From Bagarius yarrelli (taxonomy: Eukaryota; Chordata; Actinopteri; Siluriformes; Sisoridae), in contig VCAZ01000022.1 in assembly GCA_005784505.1 (NCBI GenBank), positions 3,236,195 through 3,300,194 of the forward strand: DNA of 64,000 nt, written 5' to 3'. Under the pieces are notes generated by a model that saw only the letters and a list, made by a program, of their open reading frames with translations, searched no databases and was not told where the DNA came from. The translations under genes were made by a program, and so were the position numbers. Positions 1 to 13,700 of the stretch are shown here, piece after piece (position 1 is the stretch's first letter; each line of letters opens with the position of its first letter).

Positions 1-26
1 CCTCCTGTGTCTGTGTCCTCTTGTAG

Positions 27-1199
27 CTGAAGTGCTGTGGATTCAACAACTATACCGATTTCACGGGTTCCCCTTTCGTCAACAAAACCAGTCTGTATCC
101 ACTCCAGTGCTGCCGGCATCAAAATTGTTACTTCAGTAACGCTACAGTTGCGGTAAAACATGCTGATTTTTATTTATTCGTCTAGCTGCTTAAAAAAACT
201 GGCAGGAAAACAAGTACAGCAAGATTAAACTGAAGACACAAAGACTAGTAAGCTAGATGAAGAGTGCGTGATGAAATTTTTTCTAGGGATGCACCGATAC
301 CAATACTAGGATCGTGTACTCATATTTGTCTTCATAAAAACTTGGCGATGTCATTGAGGAAAATTATAGCAGAGTATAGAAAGTTTGGAGTATTTGCCAC
401 TTGCAGTAACCCTGCAGCAAGGCATTGCAGGACCTTACAGCCATACAATTAATCCCACATCCCAAAAAATTACAGGGCTCGGTATCGGTATTGGCGAGTA
501 CCAGGAAAAATATCGGTAATTGTACTCAGCCATTAAAAAATAGCATTGGTGCGTCCCTACTTTTTTATATGTTATATTATAGTATATTATTAAACTCAAA
601 TATTATTCTCAAATGTAGGAAACAGAAAAATTACTAACACCCAATCGTTTTTGTCTGCTTATATGATTATTTGTTTTTTTCTTCACAGAATATTAATGGA
701 TGTTATCCTGCTGTGGTAAAACTTTTCGAATCAAATTCAGTCGTTATTATAGGCGTGGCTTTGGGCATCGCAGCACTTGAGGTAATTTAGCAATTTTCCT
801 TGTCATTAAACTCAGCCATAACTAAATAAAAAGGGGTAGCCCCAGTGGTTAATGTGTTAGACTGCTGATCAGAAGATCATGGGTTCAATTCCCAGCAACA
901 CAAAGCTCAGCAAAATTAACCCTTGAGTGATCACTTAGTTAACAAATTAATCAAGTGCTCTGGATGGGATGTCTTCCAAATGGTGGAAATGTAAATAAAT
1001 AATGCTAAATAATAAGATTTCTTGTATTCAAAAGTAAACATTTATTATGCATAATGTTTAGTTGTTGCATTTTGCCATTACATTTGGTCGTTTTTTTCCT
1101 AAATAAAATTTCTCCTTTTATTATTTTTTGTTCTGTTAGCTTCTCGCCATGATCGTCTCCATGACCTTGTACTGCCAAATAAAATCTACAGAAGGCTGA
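27..1199 (+). CDS. tspan1: Tetraspanin, TSPAN1-like, 3' part (last three coding exons)
   Basis: Three exons read in one frame: 27-152, 689-781 and 1140-1199 (stop TGA 1197-1199). All are flanked by AG acceptors and GT donors, and all junctions are phase 0. Together they give 92 residues. The first exon starts LKCCGFNNYTDF, which has the CCG motif of the tetraspanin large extracellular loop, and continues with a second Cys pair (QCC) and further Cys. The second exon starts with a Cys-containing stretch (NINGCY) and then enters the fourth membrane segment (VVIIGVALGIAALE). The third finishes that segment (LLAMIVSMTLYC) and ends in a short cytosolic tail, KSTEG. Human TSPAN1 has very similar LKCCGF.NYTDF and MIVSM.LYC strings, so TSPAN1 is the best match; this is from memory, not a search. 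Tetraspanins organise membrane protein microdomains. The 5' exons lie before the window. Confidence 0.8.
284..559. mobile_element. hAT-type MITE (non-autonomous DNA transposon) in a tspan1 intron
   Basis: The ends are inverted repeats: TAGGGATGCACCGAT on the left and a matching TTGGTGCGTCCCTA on the right. This terminal sequence is widespread in short hAT-like elements of fish. The flanks are T-rich (attttttc on the left, ctttttta on the right), so an 8-bp target duplication is possible but degenerate. There is no transposase reading frame. Internal GGTATCGGTATTGG-like text repeats the terminal motif. Confidence 0.65.
836..1000 (+). mobile_element. tRNA-derived SINE copy
   Basis: An A-box-like stretch (tagccccagtggttaatg) is followed by a B-box (gggttcaattcccag). 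The tail (tcaagtgctctggatgggat...gtaaataa) is a decayed form of the usual fish tail 'gctctggataagggcgtctgccaaatg'. The copy is diverged and lies in the last intron of tspan1. Confidence 0.7.
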
Positions 1200-1849
1200 A
1201 ACCTGGCCGAAAGAACAATCCCAACTTGTGAAAATTCACAGATGTATATTAACTGAACCCTTTTTTTAAGAATGAGTTGATTAGAATTTTCTAAATCATT
1301 TTTATTCCATAATTGTTTTTTTTAAATACATTTTATGGATGAACGCAGATAAGCACGATAATTTATTTCTGTTCTTCAAATGATTTTATGATTATTGTCT
1401 TATTTTTATTGATCGTTTTCAGATAATTCAGAGTCTGTTATCATTGTGTATATTATGTGACATAAATATTAAAAACCTATTTGGTTCATTTTAAAGTAAA
1501 TAGTATATATATAATATTTTACGATAATTATATATTTCTTAAAATACAGCGTTACAAACATTTCTATGTGTAAATAAATGGCAAATTAAAAGGACGAATC
1601 TATAACCCTTTTAAATAAATAAGATTATGAATGTATGTTTGTATGTATGCAGTATATTTTATGCCAACAGAAAATACAGACATAATGTCAATATTAAAAA
1701 AAAGAAACTGTATGTTTTTGTCATTTGTATTATTATTTTTATAATAATACAATTCTTCTTTTTCTTTAGGCTTTCTTTCCTTTCCTTCCTCCACCAGTCT
1801 ACCAACACCTGTTTCATTTTCCCTTTACACTCTGTTATTACGCTAAGAA
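1200..1849 (+). other. tspan1 3' untranslated region and AT-rich flank
   Basis: Follows the tspan1 stop codon. It is AT-rich with no coding potential. Candidate polyadenylation signals include AATAAA at 1573-1578. No other element recognised. Confidence 0.4.
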
Positions 1850-1925
1850 CATAAGGAAAAAGATTCTTTGGTCTGATGAGACAAAAAAATTGCATTAAAG
1901 CCAAACTTTGGGTGTCAAAAATGGT
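1850..1925 (+). mobile_element. Short Tc1/mariner transposase remnant
   Basis: The text gattctttggtctgatgaga reads ILWSDET, the conserved block around the second catalytic Asp of Tc1-like transposases. The following codons are decayed. The fragment is only about 75 bp. Confidence 0.5.
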
Positions 1926-2011
1926 CAATTGGTCAGGCCAAAATTCAGTTTAATACACTTTAATTAATATATTCAACTTCATTGTAAAAATTTATATATT
2001 CAACTTCATTG

Positions 2012-2252
2012 TCATTGTGCAAGGTACATGTACAGAGCCAATGAAATGCATTTTTCGCATATCCCATCTTAGTAAGTTGGGGTCAGAGCGCAGGGTCAGC
2101 TATGATGCAGCGCCCCTGGAGCAGGAAGGGTTAAGGGTCTTGCTCAAGGACCCAACAGTGGTTGACTTGCCGGTGGTGGGGCTTGAACCCTGGTGTTTCT
2201 GGTCTTCAGATCAGCAACTCAGCACCTTAACCATTTGAGCCACCACTGCCCA
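2012..2252 (-). mobile_element. tRNA-derived SINE copy, minus strand
   Basis: Read on the minus strand it begins with an A-box-like stretch (gtggctcaaatggttaaggt) and a B-box-like ggttcaagcccc. A body of the common fish type follows (plus-strand text 'ggggtcagagcgcagggtca', 'gcgcccctggagcagg', 'cttgctcaaggacccaacag'). It lies between tspan1 and ttc39. Confidence 0.75.
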
Positions 2253-2979
2253 CTTAAATTAAAATCTCTAACATAAAAATATACAAAATTAAAACCCACT
2301 GGATGAACAAAGCTACTGTTTTCCAGCCCGATCAAAATTATGTAAGATAAAATCAACATGCAATTTTTTCATATATTATATATTTTATAAATGTTCAAAG
2401 ATGTTATTTATAGTCCATATAGTTCTTGGTTTTTTTTTTCTTTGTGTTTATTGGACTTTTTATACATCGAATAAAGAAATAAACATGAAAAAACATCACC
2501 TAATGGGTTTTTAAGTAGTTTTACTGCACCAATAGAGCAAAAAACATGCAATGGGAATGTGTTGGATAATGAATGAATTTTTGAGCACAATTTACAAACA
2601 CATATCCTGTGTATGTATGTAAGTATTTAGTCATATTTCATTTATATTTACACTGTCTGCAACTTTTTATAGATGTTTTCCATTCTAGATATTATACAGT
2701 AATTTGGTCTACATTGTTTAGTCCCATAAAAGATTTATATGTTTGAAAATGCAAATAAATTAAAGAAATGTATATTGATAAATGTATATTTAAAATCAAA
2801 CCCAGCATCCGGCTTGTGTTTAGTTCAGCAGAGTCAGCGCAGTTAAGGTCAGCTCCATTGCTTGCTGGTATCTGCTAGACATCTGGTAGCCTGGTGAGAA
2901 AAATTCACTCTTTTTTAGCTTCTCAGTTTTTGCTAGCACTCAACCACGCCCCCTGCTGTCAAAGGGAAAAAAAAGGATT

Positions 2980-2983
<4 letters not shown>

Positions 2984-3033
<50 letters not shown>

Positions 3034-3085
3034 TATATATCTATATATATATATATATGTATATGTGTGTATATATATATGTATA

Positions 3086-3154
<69 letters not shown>
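2984..3154. repeat. (TA)n(TG)n microsatellite
   Basis: About 85 bp of TA units pass through a mixed TA/TG zone into an uninterrupted TG run of about 65 bp. Confidence 0.95.
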
Positions 3155-3158
<4 letters not shown>

Positions 3159-3479
3159 AAGAATAATGTAACAAACAAATGTTTTCGTTGTTTTGGTTCG
3201 TCGATAATGTTGTATGAATAAATTATATAGGTAACAAGGATATAACAACAAAAAATCTTTTAGAAGGGAATCATTTATTAATTTTGCCTGGGGCCACCAT
3301 TTTCTCCTGGTTTGCCACTGGCTTCAAGACCAAGTACACATGACCATAAATAACACCAATGCTATACTATATGATTAAATAAATAAATACACAGGGTGGG
3401 CTCTAGGCATGAGCAGGGGCCCATCCAAACGTCTGTCTTGCCCACCCAATCAAAAATTGGTAAAGACAAGTTAGTGGCT

Positions 3480-3480
3480 C

Positions 3481-3554
<74 letters not shown>

Positions 3555-3555
3555 T
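3480..3555. repeat. (ATCT)n tetranucleotide microsatellite
   Basis: About 19 perfect ATCT units. Confidence 0.95.
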
Positions 3556-3699
3556 TACAGATGATCCATCTCCTCAAACCCACCCCACAAAAGCTGCCCA
3601 CCTGTCTGATACCTCTCTGCCCACCCTTCTATAGTCGGGCCTGTTGGAGAATATAACGTTAAAAAGTTAGAATATAGAGTAAGTTAACAGATATAATTC

Positions 3700-4029
3700 T
3701 TTCCTTTTTTTATAGCTTATGAGTAGTTAAACTGGGCCGTGATGTTATGGACAGTTATTGTCGTCGTGGCAGAAATCCAAACCGGCGCTGACGAGGAGGA
3801 GCCAAGAAGCGGTGGTGTTTCTAGAGCTCCAGCGAGCAGCTTCTTTTTACTTCTGCTCAAGTCTTCAGGATTCCTCAGCTCAATGCGACTAATTGCCCTT
3901 TCGCACCGGTTGTCTTCTCCGTTCTCTGAAGTCCCTGGCTGTTTGGAAGCGAGCCGAGTCCGGAACACTGTCTAACAGGTGTTTCAGTTACCCGCAGGGG
4001 CTCCCAGGGGATTTCTGCAACCCGAAATC
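3700..4029 (+). promoter_or_regulatory. Probable promoter / 5' untranslated region of ttc39
   Basis: GC and CpG content rise compared with the AT-rich flank, just before the ttc39 start codon. No TATA box is obvious and the transcription start cannot be placed from sequence. A polypyrimidine-AG (ttcctttttttatag, ending near 3715) could instead mark an untranslated exon boundary. Confidence 0.45.
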
Positions 4030-5416
4030 ATGTCCAACGGGAAAGATGCACCTGTTAGCGCAAAGTAAGTAGCAACAGCTGTTTTTTTTACAGGCTGCTG
4101 TGTAAAAGACGCTAATACATCAGTCTGGTCAGCCTCTGGTGGCTTTCCTAATGACCTCTTTATCTCAATGGGGTGGGAATTATAGTAAAGGAATAGTTTA
4201 GGTGCTTTCTACAATCAGAATAAGCGTGAATTTGGCGTGGTGTAGCAGCCCAGGGACGGGGTTTTTAGCCTCGACAGTGTAAAGAGCTGAGCTCTCTCTC
4301 TCTCTCTCTGTCTGTGTGTGTGTGTGTGTGTCGCTGATTTAGTGTGTTTGTAGTGAGTTTTTACAGTTTGTTTCCTACATGGGGTCGGTTTTCACACCGC
4401 TACGTATTGTCATTCTTCCTTCCTCGTTGTGTAATTGCTTTGTTGTGTTCAGTGTGTGTGTGTGTGTGAGTGTAAGAGAGAGAGAGAGAGAGAGAGCTGT
4501 TTTTATATTCGGAATAGGAAATAGACACTAAAGTTGTGTTTAATGCCAATAGCAGCAGCATTATTATTATTAGTAGTATTTATTTCTACTTAAGTAATAT
4601 TTTACATTAAAATCATCATGTGATCTTAGTGACTTTGATCCATCCATCCATCCATCCATCCATCCATTCATTATACCCGCATATTCCCTAATTGGGGGTA
4701 ACAGGGATCTGCTGGAGTGAAAGGCAGGAGGGGGACCCTGGGTTATAAAAATGTCCTGTTACAGATTGGGAATAAAAATATTACCTGATCGTTTCAGATT
4801 TCAGTAAGGTTGCGTTCCTAAGATCCATTCGCTGTTAATCTCCATTTGATTAAGACTTTATATTAATATATATTCATATTTATATTCATTTGTCTGGTCT
4901 TTCTCTCATCATCAGGGTCTATTTTTTATTTTTTTTTTTGTTTTAACAATTTTGTGTAATAAAAACAACACAAGATGGTCTGTTGAAACCAGCTGATTGT
5001 CGACGAGCCTGAGATGACATTTTTCCAATTGTGATATTTGATGTGAATATCAGAATACAGGAAATAACATCTGACCTGTAGCCGCAGGATGTTTCGCATT
5101 TATGTATTGTGATCCCACTACGAACAGAATAGAATAGAAACTATATTATTTAACATACCATTACATAATATTATAATTGTTATTTACACATTTGTCCCAT
5201 GAGCACCTAAACATAGTTTATCATTTGCAGGCTGCTTGCTCTGGGCAAACTTAGGACAGCTGGACGAGGCAAAGAGAGATTGTATGTGTGTGTTGTGTGT
5301 TTAACAAACTTTTACATGTGACAAAATTCCCAGCACTTCACAACAACTGTGTGTAACAATTTCATCATGCTAAACCCATGCCGATGAGATTACCTATATA
5401 AGCAAATTAAAACCTT

Positions 5417-5463
<47 letters not shown>

Positions 5464-8400
5464 TGGCCTGCTGGATGTTCATTGTTTAATATTTTATTTC
5501 TACAAATGTTGTTGCGTTTTATTAAACCTTTTACACTAATCGCATCCATTTGACTTTCTTCTATTACACTGAGGGCTTTTTATAGCCCTGCCTATACTGT
5601 ATCATAAGGCATCATTTATAATTAATAAAGGGTATGTTTCAAAGCAGAAGACGTTGCTTATGAATTTTTCATCATCTTACGCTCAGCGATTTTATCAGGT
5701 GGGTAACCTTTATTCTGTCAAGACATAAATGATTGGATCAGTTGATGTTGTTTTTATGTGCTTATCTCGACACAGCTCCATGCAGACGTCCTTGAAGGTA
5801 TGTCTTGACGAATGTATGGAGGCCTTGGATCTGTTCCTTAATAACCACTTCAGCGAGAGTCTGGATAAACTGCAGCCACGGTGAGAGCAAGTAGTTCTGC
5901 CCGCCTTCTAATATCCTCATCCTAGTTAAAAACACAATAGTCCTGGTGATCTTAATACAAGAATCCATTGTGATAACACCATGTGTGTGTGAAAGTGCTA
6001 GAGAGAAGTGTAAAAATGTGGAAAGAAAGAGAGGTATAGGGGTAGTAAATATATTCCCAACACCTTAAACGGATTTTAGTATTGATTAGGGTTAGCCATG
6101 ACATAGCTTTTCGCTGGAAGGTCTCACTATCTGTCTGATTATGTGTAGAGTGCCAACTCCCTTAACCAGGATGTAAGTTGTTTATACAAGTTCACACCCA
6201 AAGACACACACTTCAGCACAGAGTAAAGGCTGTCCTGATCAGGAAATGAAAATGCTTTAATTTCACCCAAAGTTAGTTTTGTTCTAATGTAGATATAATT
6301 TTGCGTGGCACTTTCTTTAAATGATTATTGGTTTAATTGTTGCCCTTTTGGATGCCTGTAGAAAAATATAGCAATGTTTGTTCAAGGAAACCAATTTTGA
6401 CTACAATAAAACACCTCTGGATTTAGAAGGGTTTCCAGTCATTTCCAGCATGAATTGTTATTAAAACACTACAATACGGGTGGGCAGGATAATCAAAATG
6501 AATTAATTAAAATAAAAAGGGCTTTATATAATAAATAATTCAAAAATTATTACTTTTTTCTGTTGATTTGGGCTTTAATAAATAAAGTAACTGAAATATG
6601 AACTTGGATTAATTTTACCATAACAACAAATTCCATATGTGACTGTATGTTGTGTGGACAAAACTATAAACAGGAAAAAAAGCTTTTTTGTTCTCTGTCT
6701 CCCAGCGTTTTCCTCACACTCTCACATACATTGTCTCCTGGTCAGGCTGCATGTAAGTTAGCCACGCCCACTAATTTGCATTTTGCAGAATACATGGAAT
6801 AAACAGTCTATTATGGTTGACAATTTATTCCCCAATGCGATATATACTGTCATCCCACCCAGCCCAACAGTACGAGAATATTGTAAAGCAAGCCAAAAGA
6901 TCTTGACTAGTTAAGTATGTACAGGTATGTTCTGAAATTTGCTGGCTCCTAAATGTAATATGAGTATTTTACTCTGGTATGTGTCAAATTTAAATGAACC
7001 AAACGTAATTGCAAAAGTCTGTGGGTTGTTTCTAGGAAATGTGTTCAAAGTAAATAGAAACACGAGACACGGATTTGATAATATCTTGAGGTTTTGCTGC
7101 ACTGCCACCACTGGCTTCTAGTAGCTGCATGCTTCAGATTTACAATGCTAATGCTTATGCTTGAGCAGAATATTTATGCACATTTATACAATGTGTTTAC
7201 AATGATTTTTCCAGTGTGAGGAGGGATATTACTGTCAGTAAAGAGGGGGTAGTGAAGAAGTGGAGTAAAAGCAATTCGTTAGCCTGCTACTCTTGACCTT
7301 TTTTTTCCAAAGGGTAAACAGTTTTATGTGCTGGGTAAGAGGTGTCTTTGACGATGCTGCGAGTCTTACGCAGACATCGCTTCCTCTAGAATCCTTAATG
7401 GTAGGGAGTGGGTCCCAGTAATGCAGTAATGTGTCCCAGTAATGCATTGGGCAGTTTTTTTTACCACCCTCTGTACTACGCTCCGGTCAGTGATAGAGCT
7501 GTTCACGTACCAGACTGCGATACAGCTTGTTAGGATGCTCTAAACTGCATTTTTGAATCTTCAGCATGTATAGTTAAGCCTGAAAAGATACAGTTAAACC
7601 GGGTTGATATTATGCAACCTAACCAGGTTCTTGTGGATCTTAAGGAAAAATATGGTCTGTGTGTGAAAATGGTAGGACTGTTTCATTGTAGGCCTGAAGA
7701 CCTTGGGATTTTTTCAACTAAACAGATGTTTTGACTTACGAGCTGTGTTTTCTTTGCTCACATGTTGATGGAAGCTTGTGTAACACAGCATGGTGGGGTT
7801 CTGTGGACAGGTTGACAGTAGCTTGTCGGCCTCAGGATGGCTTTAGAATGGAGGGAGCTTATGCCCCTTGGGTTGGTGGAAGCTTGTTTGGACTTAGGGA
7901 TAATAGAAGCTTTTGGCTTTTGGTGTGGAAGATCTTGTGGACCTTTTGTTGGTGGGAGCTGATAAGGACCTTGTGATGATGAACATGTAAGGAGCTTCTG
8001 GGCCATTAAGTGTGGGGCCTTTTAATCCAAACAACATAATTTCACATATAAAGCATGACTGTGGGAATGTCATGTTGTGGGTTTAAACATAGTCACAACA
8101 GTTTGTTCACAAAGTCATGGGATCACTGCTGTTTTCACACTGCACGACTATCATGGGTAACAACTTGCAATCTGCTGCCCTGCATCCTCTGCTCTCATTG
8201 GTTGTAGTTCATTGCTGGTGTATTTTTAAATCAGAACCCATTTCACACTTCCGGGTTTTGAATCGCCAACAGGTTCAGTTATTTAGCACGACAAATTTCA
8301 GGAACCTCGGCGATGCCTCAGTGATTCTCTAAGATTCCTCATGTGTGCAGTGTGAATTCGGCGTAGGTCTTTTAGCAGGAGTGTGATTCAAAGCATAAAA

Positions 8401-10171
8401 CCAAACTAAACAAAGTGAAGTACCCTGACCTAAAGGGTGTGCTAGCAACTAGACCCACAACAGTATTGTGAGGAACTCTTAAGAGTTTGATTTAAGCAAT
8501 TAAAAGCGTGATTGTGTTGTTTGCTATGTGATGTGGGTGTGTTGTTTGTGATGCTATGGGATGTCATGTTGCAGATGTAAAGAGAGTATGTATCATGCTC
8601 TGATCTACGCTACAGTCTTAGAGATGCAGGCTATGATGACTTTCCAACATGATGACCTCGTCAACGCTGGAAACACAATGAAGTGCGCGCAAGATGTTTG
8701 CCAGAGGTATACGCATGCATGCATACACACTCAAAACCTGGTTATGACATTAAGGAAAATGTATCAGATTTAGGAGATTAGACAGATTTGATACTCTGTG
8801 CTTTAAAAAGGTTGACAGAGGTGGTCAGACAGGAAAATCTTTGGACATTGATGTTTGCAGATGACGTTGTGAGTGGAGGTGGAGGTTCTGTCTGGAGAGA
8901 AGTGGAATAAAAGTCAGAGAACGTGTGTGAATTAAAGAGAGGGAAATGGAACAGTAAGATTACAGGGTAAAAAAGATGAAGAAGGTACAGAAGTATTTAG
9001 GGTCAACAAGAGAAAAAAGAGGTGAATAAGTGAGTGCAGGCAGGTTGGAATGGGCGATAGAAAAATATCAGTGAGAATCAAGGAGGGTGTAGAAGACAGT
9101 GGTGAAAGCAGCTATGGGATGAGACAGCGGTAGCAGATCTGAAGATATTGAGCTTCTCTTAAATAATGATGAAGTTGGGCAGGATTATGATTAAACACGT
9201 AAGAGTGGGAATGTTGGAAATGAAGCTGCAAGCAGAAGGCAAAAAGGAAGGCAAAAGAGGAGGTACATGGATGTGGACAGGAAGTTAGTGCTTGTGGGTA
9301 AAGAGGATGCAGAGGACAGAGCTGGATGGAGACAGATGATTCACTGTTGTGACCCCTGTAGGAAATAACCGAAAGTCCATTTTATTCATTTAACCTATTT
9401 AATATTGGGGCATCCAAGTTATTTGACATATTTAAACATTTCTATGGAAAAATTACTCCTCCTGGTAATTAGTTACTTTTATAATGATGTAACTCGGTTA
9501 AGAGAAGTAACTGGGTACTATAACTAGTTACTATTTTAAAATAACATGCCCATTAACTTCTCTATAGCTAATCATATCTGCCTGTTATAATAAATGCTGT
9601 TATAATAAATGTGGTCACTTAGAGGCTCGTAGTTTATAGAGCCGGAATAAATTATAGGTAAACGACTTTAAATCCTCTAAAAGAAACTGAATTAGTGTTT
9701 GTTTTGTATCTTATAGGTGGAAGTGTAATTACTGCTCCTTCGTGAAATTAAAAAAGAGCGTTTGTTCATGCTATCATATGTAAATTATGACTGGAGATAA
9801 TAATCAGGATGTATGCGATTGTGCCTCCTGCAGGTTTCGCAAGAAGTCTGGTAATCTGGCAGCCAGAGCAGCAGGTGATGAGCTCTCTGAAGGTAAATAA
9901 TATAAGCTTCTTTACACCTGTGTAGTGAATTTAACTTAAATGTAATAAGTTACGATTTGCTGGTCTGTTCACCTGGCGAGCAGATGCTGTGAAGTTTTAC
10001 TACTTGGGCACAAAAGAGACACAAAAGAGACACATACTATCAGAGGCTTGGGAACTATAAAATATACCCCAGACGATGAATTTAATAAACATTTAGAAAA
10101 TTATTCGAAACGTGAGAGAGAGACGAGTGAGAGAGAGAGAGACAGAATGTGAATAAGAGATGGAGAGAGAA

Positions 10172-10214
<43 letters not shown>

Positions 10215-10721
10215 TGCAAACTAGAGATATGACTACGTTAACACAGCCTAAAGAGTTGAAGGGCTCAACAACACATCAAACTTATGGATGAAAAGGTTAA
10301 TTGCATCAGCTTTGCACATGTAGCAAGTCTTGATGTTCGCCGTGAGGTCAGCTTGCGTCAGGGCCTGCTAGGCATGGCGCAAAGGTTTGCAGTCTCACTC
10401 GGCCACCATGTTGCACTCAGGCTTATTTCAACATTCATTTATTTATTTAACCCATTTTAGGTTCCAATTTGGAGCTGGAGCTCCTGACGGACGAATTTCA
10501 ATACACTTTAAAACACTTTCTTTAGAAACAGGAAATAATGTATCTTAATATGTAATGTTACATGCCATCATTTAGGACATCATGCAAAAACCATGATACC
10601 AAACAGTATGTCTAGTAATTTAGCTTGCCTTTTACACTGCAAGAAAAAAAAATCTTTTGCAAAATAATTCTCTCTGATTCGTTAAATTGTTCAAAATTGT
10701 TTTGTGTGTGTGTGTGTGTGT

Positions 10722-10766
<45 letters not shown>

Positions 10767-13700
10767 ACATGTGGTTATAGAGGAGCTCCATGCCGAAGCG
10801 TGTTATGCCGAATGCTTGCTACATAGAGCCGCTCTCACATTTTTACAGGTTGGTAAAAAGATTTCTCACACAGTTACTTCCCTGTACACCGAACGCACCA
10901 AGTTCCTTTTTAATATTAAATTTAATATTAAATCTACACTCATCCACACACTCGCTATCAAGCCCCCTAATTCTATTTCATAAAAGTTTAAATTTGGCTG
11001 GTAGATTTTGAGTTTTATCTACAAATGTCTTTCATTTTGATTAAATTAAAAGTAAATCAGTTTTCCACACTATTTACGAGTGAACCGTTATACTAATTTC
11101 CACTCATTATTAATGTACACGATGAACTGGGGGTGGTGCTTTTGCCTTGATCAGTTTGGCCTATTTTATTTTTATTTTTAGGTTACATTTATATTCATCA
11201 TTCTTTGTTCTAACTTTTCTGCTTTATTCCTTTGCTGGCAGGATGAGAACATGGTGAGTTTCATTAAAGGAGGAATCAAAGTACGCAATAGCTACCTTAT
11301 ATACAAGTAAGAGGGTTTTTTATGCTTTTGACTTATTTATTATTAAAATTTGAAGTATTGGGTTCACATATTCACACTTTTCACTTTTGAAATCCATATA
11401 TTATTTTTGTTCCACTGCACAATTATGTGCTACTTTATTATGTGTGTAAGTCTATTACACAAATTCTTAATATCATACATTTAAGTTTGCGGTTGTAATG
11501 TGACCAAATGTAAAAAAAAAAAAAAAAAGTTCAAGGGGTATCAATATTTTTTCAAGCGTCCGGTTCCTGGAAAACTGCTTACGGATTAAACATCTTTATC
11601 CTTCCTGACTTTTCATTCAGACAAGCCCAAAGCAAACTGATCAATCATCCTACAGTTACAGGAACTGACTGTGCTGTTATTCCACACACAGGGAGCTCCA
11701 CTCCTTCATTGAGTCACACAGGTCCTTTAAAGGGCCAAATCACAAGCACCTAGAAGGAGGCGTGGCGTTTGGAATTGGTGCGTTTAACTTGGTATGTTTT
11801 ACAAGTTGGTTGGCTTGCTTAAATGACATTCTTTGCAAAACTGGTTTTCCCAGTGTTTTTTTTTTTTTTTTACCCATTATTTCAGACACTCTCATTGTTC
11901 CCTGCACGGATTCTTAAGGTTTTGGAATTTGCTGGATTTTCTGGGGATAAGGTAACAATATTTTTTTTAATTAATAATATTTAAATATTTTTGGGTTGTT
12001 TTGGATTTATTAATAGGACAGTAGCTAGACAGGACACTAAGTGTGAGGGGGAAAAGGGGCGGGATTACCTTGAGCTAATTGTTGCCATGATACCTATAAG
12101 GCTGCCAGGCCGACTGAATAATATATTTTTATTAGCGACATCTAAACACTTCTATGTCTTTATCTAAACAGCTAACTTTGTGGTAGGTATCATGCAGATA
12201 CAGGACTATTTGTGCTCAAGCATCAGAAGGAGGAAAGTTTTTTTAACTGTGATTGAGACATGGATGTTGGGAGCAGATAAGCTGTTCCAAATACTGCAGA
12301 AGGTTAACGGTCTCTAGATATTACACAGCGTGATTTTTGCTTGATTTGTTTAATTCCGTAAAGCATTTTCTGTATTTTGCTCACGAATTTGACCTAAAAT
12401 GAAACTGGACAAGTTCAAAAATGGTGTATATCAAGCGTTTTTTTTTAATTTATTTTTACGTGTGTAGGAATACGGGCTTTCCAAATTGTCTGAAGGAGCC
12501 ACTTCCCATAACCTGCGTTCTATGCTATGTGCCTTGCTGCTGCTCTGCTACTACACCTTCCTCTCTTTTATTTTAGGTAACAGCAGTTACTGCCACTACA
12601 AATACGCATATATGTAAAAATGTACTTTTATTATATCTGTGGAAAATACTGATGGGCATCGGTTGTTTTTTTTTTCTCTGTGCAGGAACAGGTGAGGGGG
12701 AGGTAGCTGATGCTGAGAAACTGCTGAAGCCATTTCGACTACGATATCCTAATGTAGGTCTCTCTCGGTCTCTCTCTCTCTCTCTCTCTCTTCTACCAAT
12801 TTATAGATAAAAGTTTAATGGGAGCAACATGCTGTAGTTGTAAAGCAATCTTATTCCCTCTGCTTTTTTTTTTTTTTACAGGGGGCAATTTTTCTTTTCT
12901 TTGCTGGTAGAGTGGAGGAAATAAAAGGCAACATTGATGATGTGAGTGAATTAAGGGGGGTTTAAAGAAGGAGGAATTAAAATTTTGTGTCTCGAGATCA
13001 TTTAAATATTGATTTTAGTATTTATATTTATTTTACAGATTTTGCAATAAATGGAACATTAGTACTTTTGTCCTTTTATAACATTTGTGTTGAATCAGAA
13101 TGATGTGATTACCCTTAATTCAAACGCCTTTAATAACTACGTTATGTAAAAAAAATACCTTTGTTCCAGAATATATATATCTATATATATTTTAATCCAG
13201 GCAATATCACTGTTTGAGAATGGCTGTAAAGCACAGCAGGCCTGGAAGCAGTTTCACCACATGTGCTACTGGGAACTGATGTGGTGCTTCACCTTCAAGA
13301 GACACTGGAAAATGGCTTATTTCTACGCCGACCTGCTCAGCCAGGAAAGTCGCTGGTCCAAGGTCAGCATGCAATCCTGTCTAATTTTGCAGTTAAAATT
13401 CTGAAGAAATAAGAAAACACTTGCGATGCGTGTTTAAGTTTTTTAAGGTTTTTTAAAACCGGAAATAATGTTTGAAACTGAAGACGGTTTATTTTAATAG
13501 CCAAATGAGAAGATAAATTGAATCGCTGTTAACATTTTTTTTTTTCTTTCTCACTTTTAGGCTATGTACGTATTCATGAAGGCTGCTTGTCTCAGCATGC
13601 TACCCGAAGGAGAAGGTCGTCCGTTTGGGGAGAACGAGATTGAGCTCTTCAGGTAACCCCCACATGTGTTTGCATGCAGTCACAAAGGCATCCATTTATG

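Larger units (their letters stand above)
2253..3699. other. Intergenic DNA between tspan1 and ttc39
   Basis: No gene seen. Apart from the two simple repeats listed separately (2984-3154 and 3480-3555) this is ordinary AT-rich DNA. The open frames over the repeats are translations of TA/TG and ATCT runs. Confidence 0.6.

Noticed and set aside
836..1000. A tRNA gene suggested by A- and B-box-like motifs
   Set aside because: No cloverleaf or acceptor stem; the 3' tail marks it as a SINE.
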